This document shows positions 1 to 8,125 of a stretch of 58,844 nt of DNA, one piece after another. Positions within the stretch are counted from its first letter, which is position 1. Each line of letters begins with the position of its first letter. The DNA lies in NCBI GenBank assembly GCA_022539475.1, contig VCMS01000334.1, positions 12,829 to 71,672 of the forward strand, read 5' to 3'. The DNA comes from Gracilaria domingensis (Eukaryota; Rhodophyta; Florideophyceae; Gracilariales; Gracilariaceae). The position numbers and the translations under genes were made by a program. The notes below the pieces were generated by a model. It was not told where the DNA came from. It ran no database searches and saw only the letters and a list, made by a program, of their open reading frames with translations.

Positions 1-160
1 CGAGATTATCTCTGAGCGAATAAGGGCAAGCCTGAATTACGTTCTCCAGGGTGTTCGTTCTTCCACAAACTAGTATCGGTACATCAGAAAGATGAGAGGT
101 AGCAGCCATGCTGCAGAATTCGTGTGCGGAAATGACCGTATCTTCTTCGTTCGCCAGCAT
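1..160 (-). mobile_element. LINE-type retrotransposon remnant, C-terminal ORF2 part
   Basis: Read on the minus strand, an open frame runs off the window edge and contains LVCGRTNTLENVIQACPYSL. This resembles the Cys/His segment that follows RNase H in the clearer LINE copy at 15547-16230 (a CxC run, then NTVEH, then CP). The preceding residues also align loosely with that copy. It is truncated by the window start and no complete domain is visible. The match is weak and rests only on comparison within this window. Confidence 0.4.
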
Positions 161-686
161 GGTACCTATACGCCCCCTTCCAACAATAACGGCCCGAGTC
201 GTTCGGGCGGGAGATGAGGCCTGAGGGACGTCAGAGTATCTGGGACTCGGAGGCGGAGTGGGAGGCATGTCGGACTGGGAGTTCATTGCAAGTGTTTGAT
301 TGTTTTTGTGTGACGATAAAAATGGAAGATGGGGCGGAGAACTGCTGGGGTAAAGAGTGGTACTTAAGTACAAACGGTTGGGAAGCGCAGAACGGGAACA
401 TGGTTCACTTTGTGAAAGTGAGCGAAATGTATGATATGTGATTGTACTGAATGAATGATAGGCCTTGTATGAGACGACAAGCCACAAAGTGTGATGATGT
501 TTTATGAAAGGTAGGTGGAAGAGTAAAAAGTGTGCCATGAATGAAACTGATTTCGAACCTGAGTTGTAAAGTAGTTGTAAAGTACGAGTTACGGGGAGCT
601 TGAATACAGGATGAAAGGAGCCATTTTGGCTTCATAAATGAGGTGAACGGGTTTTATAGCTTCAATCGGATTGCCATAATTAAAAG
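161..686. other. spacer, no gene recognised
   Basis: Only short unrelated frames are present on both strands. I looked here for the N-terminal half of the epimerase at 687-1004 and did not find it. Confidence 0.5.
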
Positions 687-1004
687 GATGGAGTTGGATT
701 GCGCCCGAATACGTCTACAAAGGTCGTAGAAGCACTTATGAAGGAAGGAGTTGTAGACATGTTATTGTTGATGACGGTGGAGCCAGGGTTTGGAGGACAG
801 GCGTTTATGGAGGGTGTTCTGGATAAGGTGCGACATGCAAGGAAGTTGTACCCAAGAATAGGGATAGAGGTGGATGGAGGTATTGGACTGAGTACTGTGA
901 AAGGAGTAGTGAAGGCCGGTGCAAACATTTTAGTGGCAAGATCTGCCATCTTTGGCTCGAGTAACCCAGCTCATGTCATAGCTGGTTTTCGAAAGGTTTG
1001 TTAG
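687..1004 (+). CDS. RPE: ribulose-phosphate 3-epimerase, C-terminal exon or fragment
   Basis: About 105 codons match the C-terminal half of ribulose-5-phosphate 3-epimerase, the pentose-phosphate/Calvin-cycle enzyme interconverting ribulose-5-P and xylulose-5-P. Visible are the substrate-loop motif MTVEPGFGGQ, the catalytic-Asp motif EVDGG and AGAN before the phosphate-binding loop. The family is about 220 residues, so half is missing. An in-frame TAA at 681 lies just upstream, and aattaaaag before 687 could be a splice acceptor. No upstream exon is visible in the window. The phosphate-binding loop reads VARSAIF where the family normally has a Gly (AGSAxF), which suggests a decayed copy. It ends naturally with a stop at 1002-1004. 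Family assignment is firm; whether it is a functional last exon or a pseudogene is open. Confidence 0.65.
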   Translation, partial: DGVGLRPNTSTKVVEALMKEGVVDMLLLMTVEPGFGGQAFMEGVLDKVRHARKLYPRIGIEVDGGIGLSTVKGVVKAGANILVARSAIFGSSNPAHVIAGFRKVC

Positions 1005-1060
1005 AGATAGTAGCATAAATTTATTGTTTATTACATTGTTACCTTTACGTTTTATCACGA

Positions 1061-1162
1061 CTATATTCTCCGTGTCCATTGGAGATGTATTTCTCTTGTA
1101 TCACAACCGGGAAAGGATGTGAGAGAACATCAATATATCCCCAGTGGACGCTGAGAGGGAGG
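1061..1162. repeat. long imperfect hairpin, unit 1 of 3
   Basis: The left arm (about 1061-1108) and right arm (1115-1162) pair along roughly 45 bp with scattered mismatches, around the core TCACAACC/GGATGTGA and a 6-nt loop. It is the first of three similar foldbacks in tandem. Confidence 0.7.
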
Positions 1163-1192
1163 ATGAACTACTCTACGTGCTATCATTGTTAC

Positions 1193-1287
1193 CCATCCTG
1201 TGTCGAGTGGTGACATATTCTTTTTTTGTCACAACCCACAAAGGATGTGACGGAAGAAGAACATGCCCCCAGTCGAGACAGAGGGTG
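1193..1287. repeat. long imperfect hairpin, unit 2 of 3
   Basis: The left arm 1193-1235 pairs with 1243-1287, leaving a 7-nt loop. The distal stem pairs TGTGTCGAGTGG with the CCAGTCGAGACA side, and the apex repeats the GTCACAACC/GGATGTGAC core of unit 1. The stem is about 43 bp. Confidence 0.75.
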
Positions 1288-1313
1288 AGCAACTCTAAGT
1301 GCAATCACTAGTC

Positions 1314-1412
1314 CCTAGCTTGCCTCCACTGGCAATATCTTCCTGTTTTGCTATAACCATCGAGTGAGGTTATGGTGGAAGAGAAAAATATCGCCGGTCG
1401 AGGCGAGGTGGG
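1314..1412. repeat. long imperfect hairpin, unit 3 of 3
   Basis: The left arm 1314-1358 pairs with 1368-1412. The apex ATAACC/GGTTAT is perfect and the base pairs GCCTC with GAGGC. Its sequence has drifted from units 1 and 2, but arm length and layout are the same. Confidence 0.7.
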
Positions 1413-1643
1413 TGGGGATTATGTGAGCGCGAAGAGGAGACAGAGAGATGGCGCTTAAGTAGTGGAAGGCGCGAAGGTGTACAGTAGATGTTTTGGCGGG
1501 AAATGGGATGAGGGAAACAGGGACAATCATGGTGCTGGATATAGCCCGTGTGGTTGGACAGTGGGGGTGGACAGGACAGTTTAGCTCGATTGCACTGTAT
1601 CGCAGCGGAAACTTCGATCCAACTACTACTTCTTCTTCTGAAG

Positions 1644-2573
1644 ATGTCGAACGGATACGTGAAGGATGAGGAGCTGTGGGTGCTGTTGGAGGGGAAGGAG
1701 GTACCGCAGACGCCGTCACCAAAGCGGGAAGAGGACGTGATTACGGCGGCTGGTCGGATGTCGCAGAAGAAGGAAGTGGCTGATGAAGGAAAGAAGTGTG
1801 AGGCGAGGAGAGGGGATGGTGATGAGGTGGAGAAGGGGGTAGAATTGGAGGTGGAGGGGGTCGCAATGGAGAGAAGGGGTGCGGTGCATCTGAGTCAGTT
1901 AGAGGTTGGAGACCAGATAGAGAGTGGGGGCGGAGAGGGTGACAGGGAGATGCGGTTTGTGGGGGAGATGAAGGCGAGGGTGGGGATGTTGGGGTTGGTG
2001 ATGAAGGAGCAACTGGACGATGGAATTGTGGAGATTGTAACGGAAATGGGCGGTGTGGTGCTGAGTGGGGGTGGTAGTGGTGTTTCGGTTGAGGCGATTT
2101 CGAGCCTGCGGAATTCGTTGTCGGTATTGGGAGTGGAGATGAGAAATCATGTGTATGGGATAGTGGAGTGTGCGGGAAGGGAGGTTGGAGAGTTGCGGGA
2201 GGAGAATAGGGTTCTGAACGAGAGGTTGGACGTGCTGGAGAAGGAGGTGAAGGAGCTGGGCAAGAGGCAAAGATTGGTGGAAGAGGAGACGCTGAAAGGA
2301 GGTGTGGAGGGAAAGACGGAGAAGGGAAGTGTGGGAAGGGTGGCGGTGCAGAAGGGGTCTCCTGTGACACCGAAGACAAAGGGTGGTGGGGTTGGGGATG
2401 GGAAGAGCCGTCTGAAGAAGAGGCGTAAGGAGATGAAGAAGGTGGAGGAGGAGGTGGCGCGGGAGGGAGTGGGAGCTCCGGTGGTGACTGGGTTTAGGAG
2501 TGCGGCGGAGGTAGCGCGGACTGCGAAGGGGAATCTGAGGGGACAGGAGGAGAGAAGGATGGGAGGGATTTGA
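1644..2573 (+). CDS. hypothetical charged coiled-coil protein
   Basis: An ORF of 309 codons from the ATG at 1644; an in-frame GTG start further up (1548) is less likely. The protein is rich in Glu, Lys, Gly, Val and Arg. A likely coiled-coil lies in the middle (around ELREENRVLNERLDVLEKEV), followed by a Lys/Arg-rich stretch (SRLKKRRKEMKKVEEEVARE). No domain is recognised. The coding strand is strongly purine-rich, so the antisense frames are also long and composition alone could keep the frame open. It starts about 230 bp after the hairpin trio. It could be a lineage-specific gene or an ORF1-like part of a mobile element. Confidence 0.4.
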   Translation: MSNGYVKDEELWVLLEGKEVPQTPSPKREEDVITAAGRMSQKKEVADEGKKCEARRGDGDEVEKGVELEVEGVAMERRGAVHLSQLEVGDQIESGGGEGDREMRFVGEMKARVGMLGLVMKEQLDDGIVEIVTEMGGVVLSGGGSGVSVEAISSLRNSLSVLGVEMRNHVYGIVECAGREVGELREENRVLNERLDVLEKEVKELGKRQRLVEEETLKGGVEGKTEKGSVGRVAVQKGSPVTPKTKGGGVGDGKSRLKKRRKEMKKVEEEVAREGVGAPVVTGFRSAAEVARTAKGNLRGQEERRMGGI

Positions 2574-3408
2574 AGCCGTTTTGGGGCGAGGCGGGTATAC
2601 GAGAAGGGGGAGGGTTGTCCACCTGACTTCTACAAAATGACGTTTGCGGAGACGGAGAGAGAGGATGGGAACGCGTGATGGGCGAGAAATGGGTAAATAG
2701 CGGGGGTGGTGTGGACTGGGAAGAAGTGATGGGATGATTGAGGTGGGATGAGTTGCGATTGGCATTGCAACATGGGAGAAAATGGAAAGGCAAACTAGCA
2801 CGAGTGCAGTTTTGAGAGAGGGTCGCGGAAAAGAGTGAATGGGGTGGTGCGGCGAAGTAGAACCTCTACAAAAACTAGGGGACCCAAGCACTAAACTGCG
2901 CGAAATGGAATTTAATATTCCAAAATTTCTTAATTTTTTGAGTGCCAGCCTCTGCTACCCCCTCGCGCGCCCCAAATAGCCCCAAAACTAGCTTAGTTTC
3001 CAAAGCGAACAGACTATATTCCACTTTGCAGAACACAGACGATAGACGATTCTGGTACTTGGTTGGGACATAGGCTGCTCTTTCGTTTATCGCATCTTGC
3101 GGTATGTTTGCTGCATGGGCATTCTTGGTGCCCTTGCTTGTGAGTTCTCGCTTCGACACCTTTTGCGCTTTACGATGATGGTGGGCTGGTAATCTAACCA
3201 ATCCCTTTCCTTCTTCTTCTTCCTTTTGCGAGTTACTAGGTCCCTCGACTTTTCTAGCGCAACGTTTCTGTTTTGTTTTATCAATGGTACGTTCCATCGC
3301 ATTTCAAATGTATCCAACGGATCTTTGACTAACTTATGGATACTTTCTGCTTGCGTATAGAGGTAAACGAATTTTGATGCGGACGTAGCTCACGAGTTTC
3401 AGGTGCAG
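2574..3408. other. spacer, no gene recognised
   Basis: No convincing coding frame. The segment at 2878-2960 (GACCCAAGC, then A/T-rich, then CCCTCGC) loosely resembles 3843-3945, suggesting a diverged repeat. Confidence 0.4.
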
Positions 3409-3460
3409 GTTCCTCAAGTAGGGAACCATGCATCTGGGCATGGTTCCCTACATGAGGAAC
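3409..3460. repeat. 23-bp stem hairpin
   Basis: The arms 3409-3431 and 3438-3460 pair over 23 bp with one mismatch around the loop ATCTGG. It is the first of three consecutive perfect or near-perfect foldbacks. Confidence 0.9.
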
Positions 3461-3461
3461 G

Positions 3462-3494
3462 GAGAGGATGAGACGCTTCGCGCCTCATCCTCTC
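3462..3494. repeat. 15-bp stem hairpin with 3-nt loop
   Basis: GAGAGGATGAGACGC (3462-3476) pairs with 3480-3494 with a single A-C mismatch around a TTC loop. Confidence 0.9.
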
Positions 3495-3525
3495 GGAGTG
3501 CGTATTTGTTCCACCGATACCGCCC

Positions 3526-3545
3526 TCTGCGGCATCTGCCGCAGA
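3526..3545. repeat. 9-bp stem hairpin
   Basis: TCTGCGGCA and TGCCGCAGA pair perfectly around a 2-nt loop. Confidence 0.85.
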
Positions 3546-3842
3546 TTGCGCCTACACCCGCTTCATCATGGGGAAATGGTACATGCAATATAGCGAAGTA
3601 GTGGTTAGCAAAAGCGGTCGATAGAAGAATAGATACGAATAAAACAGTATGATTTCATAATAGACATCATCTGTACTAGCAGCAGTATTCCATGCGTTGC
3701 AGGGTATCATTCCGCAGAAGGTATCGTGTAATGTGCACCTTAATGGAAACTGAACCTAGACTTCGCGAAATACCGTTCAGGTAGCCCTCGACTAAAGAAC
3801 TAGCACGAGTGGAAAACCCACCAGTATTTACTGCACAGCGAT
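3546..3842. other. spacer, no gene recognised
   Basis: Nothing supported on either strand. Confidence 0.4.
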
Positions 3843-3944
3843 TCTGGACGACCCAAGCAATTATCTTCAAATTTTGAAATAATTGATCTCGATATTTTTT
3901 CAAAAAATTTACTGGACGACCCTTGCCACTTTCTGGACGACCCT
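3843..3944 (+). repeat. short direct repeats, core CTGGACGACCC
   Basis: CTGGACGACCC occurs three times, at about 3844, 3912 and 3933, separated by an A/T-rich stretch. The last two lie inside the start of the chromodomain ORF. Confidence 0.6.
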
Positions 3945-5155
3945 CGCCAAAAACTAGCATCTGCAAGAGACAGACGCGGAAGCCTCAAGAGGAGGAAGAT
4001 CACTCTCGCTCACCACCGCCGTCGCGGACGGAGTTACGTTTGCCGGCCCAAGAAAGGGAACACAGTACCGATGTGGTACGTGATTTGCAGCCGGAAAGCC
4101 GGAGGGATCGCACAGTTTCGCGGAGGCCTTCTGAGAAGGACGCCACCTCGGTGACGATCGAAGCCGGAAGACCGGAAGAGGAGAACGCGCCGTTACCACG
4201 GAAGGCTGAGGTGGAAGGCACCACTATGGTGAATCGCAAAGCCGGAAGTCCGGAGAAAGAAGAGCTAGTTCGAGAAAACCGTGCTGTTACGGCAGACCCG
4301 ACTTCGGGAGATTTTGGTGCAGCACCGAGCGCCAAAGCCGTCAAAAATACGGAATCAACCACCAGTGTGGCGAAAAGTCAAGCCACAGCAAGTGGGCAGC
4401 ACTCAAGCACTGACGACGCGTGCACGTCGCGCCAAGTGTCGAGCTCCGTGGGAGATCCGCCTCCAACAGAGAATTACAGTGCGCAAGCCGGGCATGTGCC
4501 AGCCACAGACCTGGCGCCGTCTAAAAACGGTTCAAAAAATTCCGAATTTGAATCGACTCTTGACAGCCATGCAAAGGCGCAGGTGTCGCAAACCGCAGCG
4601 CGCGGCGAACCGCCGCCACGGCACGTGCCAGAACACCACTCGCTGGCTCACCGCTCTGCGGACCGTTCACCGTCGCAACGGGAGATTGTGCCGGAACGCC
4701 GGAAGCTCGCTATTCGAGAAGACCGAAGCACGGTCACAGCCCAGCAGCATGGGGAGAAGAACCAGGAATCTGGAAGCATGATTGTCAGGAAAGCACCATG
4801 GTCACGAAGACCAAAGCCTGGCGTACAGGGTGTACTGCCGTCAGGACGGAAGCCGATCATGAATGACGATGCCCACGACGGGAGAAGCGACGACTACGCC
4901 TCGAAAGAGGATTTCTCGAGCAAGCCGCACACAGAGCGGAGTGTTCTCGATGAGGAATATGTCATTGAGCGTCTGGTAAGTCACGGCTACGCCCCTGACG
5001 GGGAACTACTGTATCGAGTCCGTTGGTACGGCTACGTCTCTTCAGAGGATACGCACGAGCCCATTGAGCACTTGCCTCGCTCGAAGGTCTTGCAGTACCA
5101 CCGTCGCACACGGACACCGATACCGGCTACGCTGGACAAGGCCCAAGTGGGTTGA
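3923..5155 (+). CDS. chromodomain-ended Ty3/gypsy pol tail (element C)
   Basis: A 410-codon frame without a credible ATG near its start, so probably a 5'-truncated polyprotein end. Most of it is a low-complexity, polar, Arg/Glu/Ser/Pro-rich linker. The last about 65 residues are a chromodomain: EYVIERLVSHGY, then ELLYRVRWYGY, then a HEPIEHL segment and a closing helix. Chromodomains at the integrase C-terminus are typical of chromoviral Ty3/gypsy elements and are thought to guide integration to chromatin. No RT, RNase H or integrase core is visible upstream, so the element is truncated or nested. A stand-alone chromodomain gene is possible but less likely given the putative LTR downstream. 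Confidence 0.6.
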   Translation: MPLSGRPSPKTSICKRQTRKPQEEEDHSRSPPPSRTELRLPAQEREHSTDVVRDLQPESRRDRTVSRRPSEKDATSVTIEAGRPEEENAPLPRKAEVEGTTMVNRKAGSPEKEELVRENRAVTADPTSGDFGAAPSAKAVKNTESTTSVAKSQATASGQHSSTDDACTSRQVSSSVGDPPPTENYSAQAGHVPATDLAPSKNGSKNSEFESTLDSHAKAQVSQTAARGEPPPRHVPEHHSLAHRSADRSPSQREIVPERRKLAIREDRSTVTAQQHGEKNQESGSMIVRKAPWSRRPKPGVQGVLPSGRKPIMNDDAHDGRSDDYASKEDFSSKPHTERSVLDEEYVIERLVSHGYAPDGELLYRVRWYGYVSSEDTHEPIEHLPRSKVLQYHRRTRTPIPATLDKAQVG

Positions 5156-5180
5156 CCACCCACGTCTCTATTGAGCGCAG

Positions 5181-5465
5181 CCGTCTCAGACGGAATATTC
5201 CGCCTCATGCGGACAGTATTGCATTACGCAAGAATATGCCGCGTCAAGCGGATGCAACTAAGTTAACTTGAGATCACTTAGCCGCCTCAGGCGGATCAGG
5301 CCGCTCTAAGCGGACAGCTTTTTGCTGAACAGACAAGCCGCGAAACGCGGAAGCCACTTACAGTGGAGAAGAAGAAGAAGAAGAGAGAAGCCTAAGAAGA
5401 AGGAGAAGAAGCCAGGACACTGGAAGGAAGACTAAGAAGTTTTATCGCTACAGCCGCTTCTGCGG
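5181..5465. repeat. array of short GC hairpins (5-bp stem, 3-nt loop)
   Basis: At least nine mini-palindromes occur in 285 bp. Examples are CCGTC-TCA-GACGG (5181), CCGCC-TCA-GGCGG (5282), CCGCT-CTA-AGCGG (5301), CCGCG-AAA-CGCGG (5338) and CCACT-TAC-AGTGG (5354). Near-perfect ones start at 5200 and 5239, and 4-bp ones at 5412 and 5454. They fill the gap between the chromodomain stop and the end of the antisense ORF. Confidence 0.85.
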
Positions 5466-7321
5466 AAAGTTACCCCTCTCTCTCGTGGGCCACTCGCAGC
5501 AGCCTCGAACGAAAAGGGCCAACACGAGCCGGGTGTAAATCCGGGTGACCCACTACCGGGAGCCCCCGAGAAGCGCTGTGCCGCTATCGCTTGTAACTCC
5601 GACTCGTCGGTCACCGTATCGGGAACGGCCACTCCCACGCCTCGGAGGAAGTCGCGAATGACCGCCGCTCGCGGAGTGAGAGAGGAACTGCCGCCCCCGG
5701 CGGATGCCACACCCTGAGCCCACGGGCCGGTCGGATCGGGAGCCGCTACAGCGGGTGGGACCACAACCACGACGTCTTCGTCGTTGCCCATAGCTTCGGG
5801 CTCTGGTTCTTCCTCCACGCCCTCTGGGCTCCCCTCATGCATGGGGCTTCCTCCCTCAGTAGGGTCATCACCGTCGTCATCGACGTATACGCACCCACGC
5901 GGGTGCCCTTCCGGGATATATCGCTCCTCTCGGCGGCGACCAGCCGCCTCAGCGGGACCAATTACCTCCCAAATCCATGGGTCAAAGTATACGAAGTCGC
6001 CGGCGTTGACGTTCCGTCCGGGAGAAAGGTCCGACTGCCGACGAACCCCGTCGGAAACCTGACTAGCAGGCACCTCATTCCAGTCAATCTGGTCAATGAC
6101 GTCCACCAACGCGGTGGCTTCGCGCGCATTGCCAACCGAGCCGAGTACCTCGGAGAGATCCAACGCTCGGATCGCTTGCCGGATGAGCTCCGGGATGAAC
6201 CAAACTCGGTACGAATCATATGCCTCGATGAGGAGGAAAACCGCAACGCGGACGGTCCATTCTGTTGCCAGGATGCTCCACAGGCCGCGAGGCGGATCGT
6301 TCATGAAGTACGAGCCTATGTAAGTTAGGCAGGGCGGTAGCTCTACGTGACACCCTCGTGGGACTTCGACCGCAGGCCAGAATGACGGCAGCGGCAGGTA
6401 TCGCCCAGTATGGGAGTGACGCGCAATGCGTTCCACCTCCGTGCACTGGTACGGCACCAGTACCCCGAAGCGGGAACGCCATTTCCTCTCGAATCGGAGG
6501 CCTTCATGAAATTGAGACCGACCAGGACGGCGAAGGAACCGGAACTCGGCGCGAAGGATCGGCCGCGCCCACAGGATCAGCTCCTGCTGCGGCTGAACGG
6601 TGTCCGAATATCGGTCAATTTCGTCCAACGCTTTGGCTAGATGGTCGCCGTAGCCGACCTCGCCGAAAGTTCGGTAGCGTGCCACATCGTACTGGTACTG
6701 TGCCGGCACCGGATCTTCGTTCGGAGCTCGGAAGTGTCGCGCGTACCCAATGCGGGCCATCTCATTGCGAACGAATTGTCTCGTCTCGTTTCGACCTACA
6801 AACAGGCAGCTCGGTATAACCGCAACGCGGGCGATCCAGTCCCATGAACGGGTAACGTCAGCAGGAAGCCCACCAGGGAGTTGACCGTCGACAGCGTACG
6901 AGTCGACGAGCTCGGTATCCCGAACGGCTTCGGCGTCAAACCAGGGAGCCTGGGCGAAAAGGAAACTGTGCCGGTGCGGATCCCGGATGCGTAACGCGCC
7001 TGCGGTAGGCCACCCACCCAGCGTAGCTGGCATCTCGGCGTTGAACCAATCCCATACGGGTGCGGGACCAGCCTGAGCTGGAGCGTGATCCTGTCCGGAA
7101 GAACCCGGTTGAGAGACAGCCGCTGACTGCGGAAGGGGTACAGACCGGAACGGCGGGTTGGACACTTGCATGCGTGCCGTCGAGGACGGAGGGCCGTTCG
7201 GTGCGTTGGACATCGCGGAAGGGCTCGAGATGACGAGGTTCGCTACTGACAAAGGAGGTGTTGGTGGCTCCGAACAGTTCTCGGCAGACCCGTCTTGGGA
7301 GACTCCCTTATATACCTCCAT
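5432..7321 (-). CDS. antisense ORF of a retroelement, unknown function
   Basis: A 629-codon frame from the ATG at 7321 to a stop at 5432, lying between the chromodomain pol tail and the putative LTR but on the opposite strand. No family is recognised. The N-terminus (about 1-100) is Ser/Pro/Asn-rich. Residues about 100-450 look globular, with many Trp, Arg, Phe and Tyr, including SWDWIARVAVIPSC and DFVYFDPWIWEV. An acidic stretch follows (VDDDGDDPTEGG, EGVEEEPEPE), then a Val/Ala-rich tail. Plant Ty3/gypsy groups such as Grande and RIRE2 are known to carry antisense ORFs in this place; identity with those is not claimed. Its last codons share a 34-bp inverted match with the LTR-like region. 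It could instead be a gene from another nested element. Confidence 0.6.
   Translation of the reverse strand: MEVYKGVSQDGSAENCSEPPTPPLSVANLVISSPSAMSNAPNGPPSSTARMQVSNPPFRSVPLPQSAAVSQPGSSGQDHAPAQAGPAPVWDWFNAEMPATLGGWPTAGALRIRDPHRHSFLFAQAPWFDAEAVRDTELVDSYAVDGQLPGGLPADVTRSWDWIARVAVIPSCLFVGRNETRQFVRNEMARIGYARHFRAPNEDPVPAQYQYDVARYRTFGEVGYGDHLAKALDEIDRYSDTVQPQQELILWARPILRAEFRFLRRPGRSQFHEGLRFERKWRSRFGVLVPYQCTEVERIARHSHTGRYLPLPSFWPAVEVPRGCHVELPPCLTYIGSYFMNDPPRGLWSILATEWTVRVAVFLLIEAYDSYRVWFIPELIRQAIRALDLSEVLGSVGNAREATALVDVIDQIDWNEVPASQVSDGVRRQSDLSPGRNVNAGDFVYFDPWIWEVIGPAEAAGRRREERYIPEGHPRGCVYVDDDGDDPTEGGSPMHEGSPEGVEEEPEPEAMGNDEDVVVVVPPAVAAPDPTGPWAQGVASAGGGSSSLTPRAAVIRDFLRGVGVAVPDTVTDESELQAIAAQRFSGAPGSGSPGFTPGSCWPFSFEAAASGPRERGVTFRRSGCSDKTS
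5515..5548 (-). repeat. 34-bp inverted repeat, copy 1
   Basis: A perfect reverse complement of 8092-8125. In the antisense ORF it encodes the SGSPGFTPGSCWPF segment. Confidence 0.9.
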
Positions 7322-7556
7322 CGCGAGGCGTATGGAGCCGACGGAGTCGGTGTCTCAGTCTGAGAAGGGGGAGATGTAGAGCAAAACGCCCTTTGTGGGG
7401 ATGCACCGAGGTGCTTTTCATAGTTTGTTGATCCGTTACCGGCTTCGACACCTCAGGTTATGAGAGACTACTGGAGTAGTGCCCCTATTTTGGGGTATGC
7501 CTAGGAAGGGTAGTATTTCTGCACACGTGTGACAAGTTGGCCCGATCGCGCGGGCG

Positions 7557-7611
7557 CCGTGGCAAGCCTGCCACGGGAGCACACCTGTAGTGTATTGGCC
7601 GGCAGCGCCGG
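7557..7611. repeat. two GC hairpins upstream of the LTR TATA box
   Basis: CCGTGGCA-AGCC-TGCCACGG (7557-7576) and CCGGC-AGC-GCCGG (7599-7611) are both perfect. Confidence 0.9.
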
Positions 7612-7647
7612 ATAGTTAGATATTTTAATTGATATTTTCAAGTGCCG

Positions 7648-7675
7648 TATATAAGTGGCGGCGCTTGCCGCCACT
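7648..7675 (+). promoter_or_regulatory. TATA box fused to a 9-bp hairpin
   Basis: TATATAA (7648-7654) runs into AGTGGCGGC-GCTT-GCCGCCACT (7654-7675), a perfect foldback. The placement suits an LTR promoter on the plus strand. Confidence 0.6.
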
Positions 7676-8091
7676 GTACGGGAAGTAAACCTCAACGAGG
7701 CCTTTGGCTCTGATCTTCTTGCCGCTTGCGCACGGTTACAAGCCCCATCCTGAGAAATAGCGCCGCAATTCCGGGCTGACCAACCAACCTCCGTCCCTGA
7801 GGAGTACTAATCCGTCGTCACGGCACTCGTCTTATCTATTTTATCGTTTTCATTTCCGTCTTACGGCTTTCGCTACTCTGCCCTACATTGTAGGTTTGTC
7901 CCATTTGTCTCGGGAGTTTTCCCGCTTATCGCGAGTCAGTGCCCCGCAGTGCGGCTCGTTTGCTAATCTTTTGTCGTCCCATACCGTTGGGCTGGATACC
8001 CTCCCCCCCACTCGCTGTGGCTCGCCGGAACCATCCGGATACCTACGCCGATTCTACCCCCTTTACCTCCGACTGCACGTCCAGATCGGGC

Positions 8092-8125
8092 TCACCCGGA
8101 TTTACACCCGGCTCGTGTTGGCCCT
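8092..8125 (+). repeat. 34-bp inverted repeat, copy 2
   Basis: A perfect reverse complement of 5515-5548, 2.5 kb away and inside the putative LTR. Confidence 0.9.

Noticed and set aside
1741..2891. Minus-strand ORFs of 212 and 330 codons
   Set aside because: Mirror frames of the purine-biased plus-strand ORF, made of Ser/Pro/His/Leu low complexity.
5161..5465. CRISPR-like array
   Set aside because: Units are self-complementary and variable, spacers are irregular and no constant repeat exists; mini-hairpins, not CRISPR.
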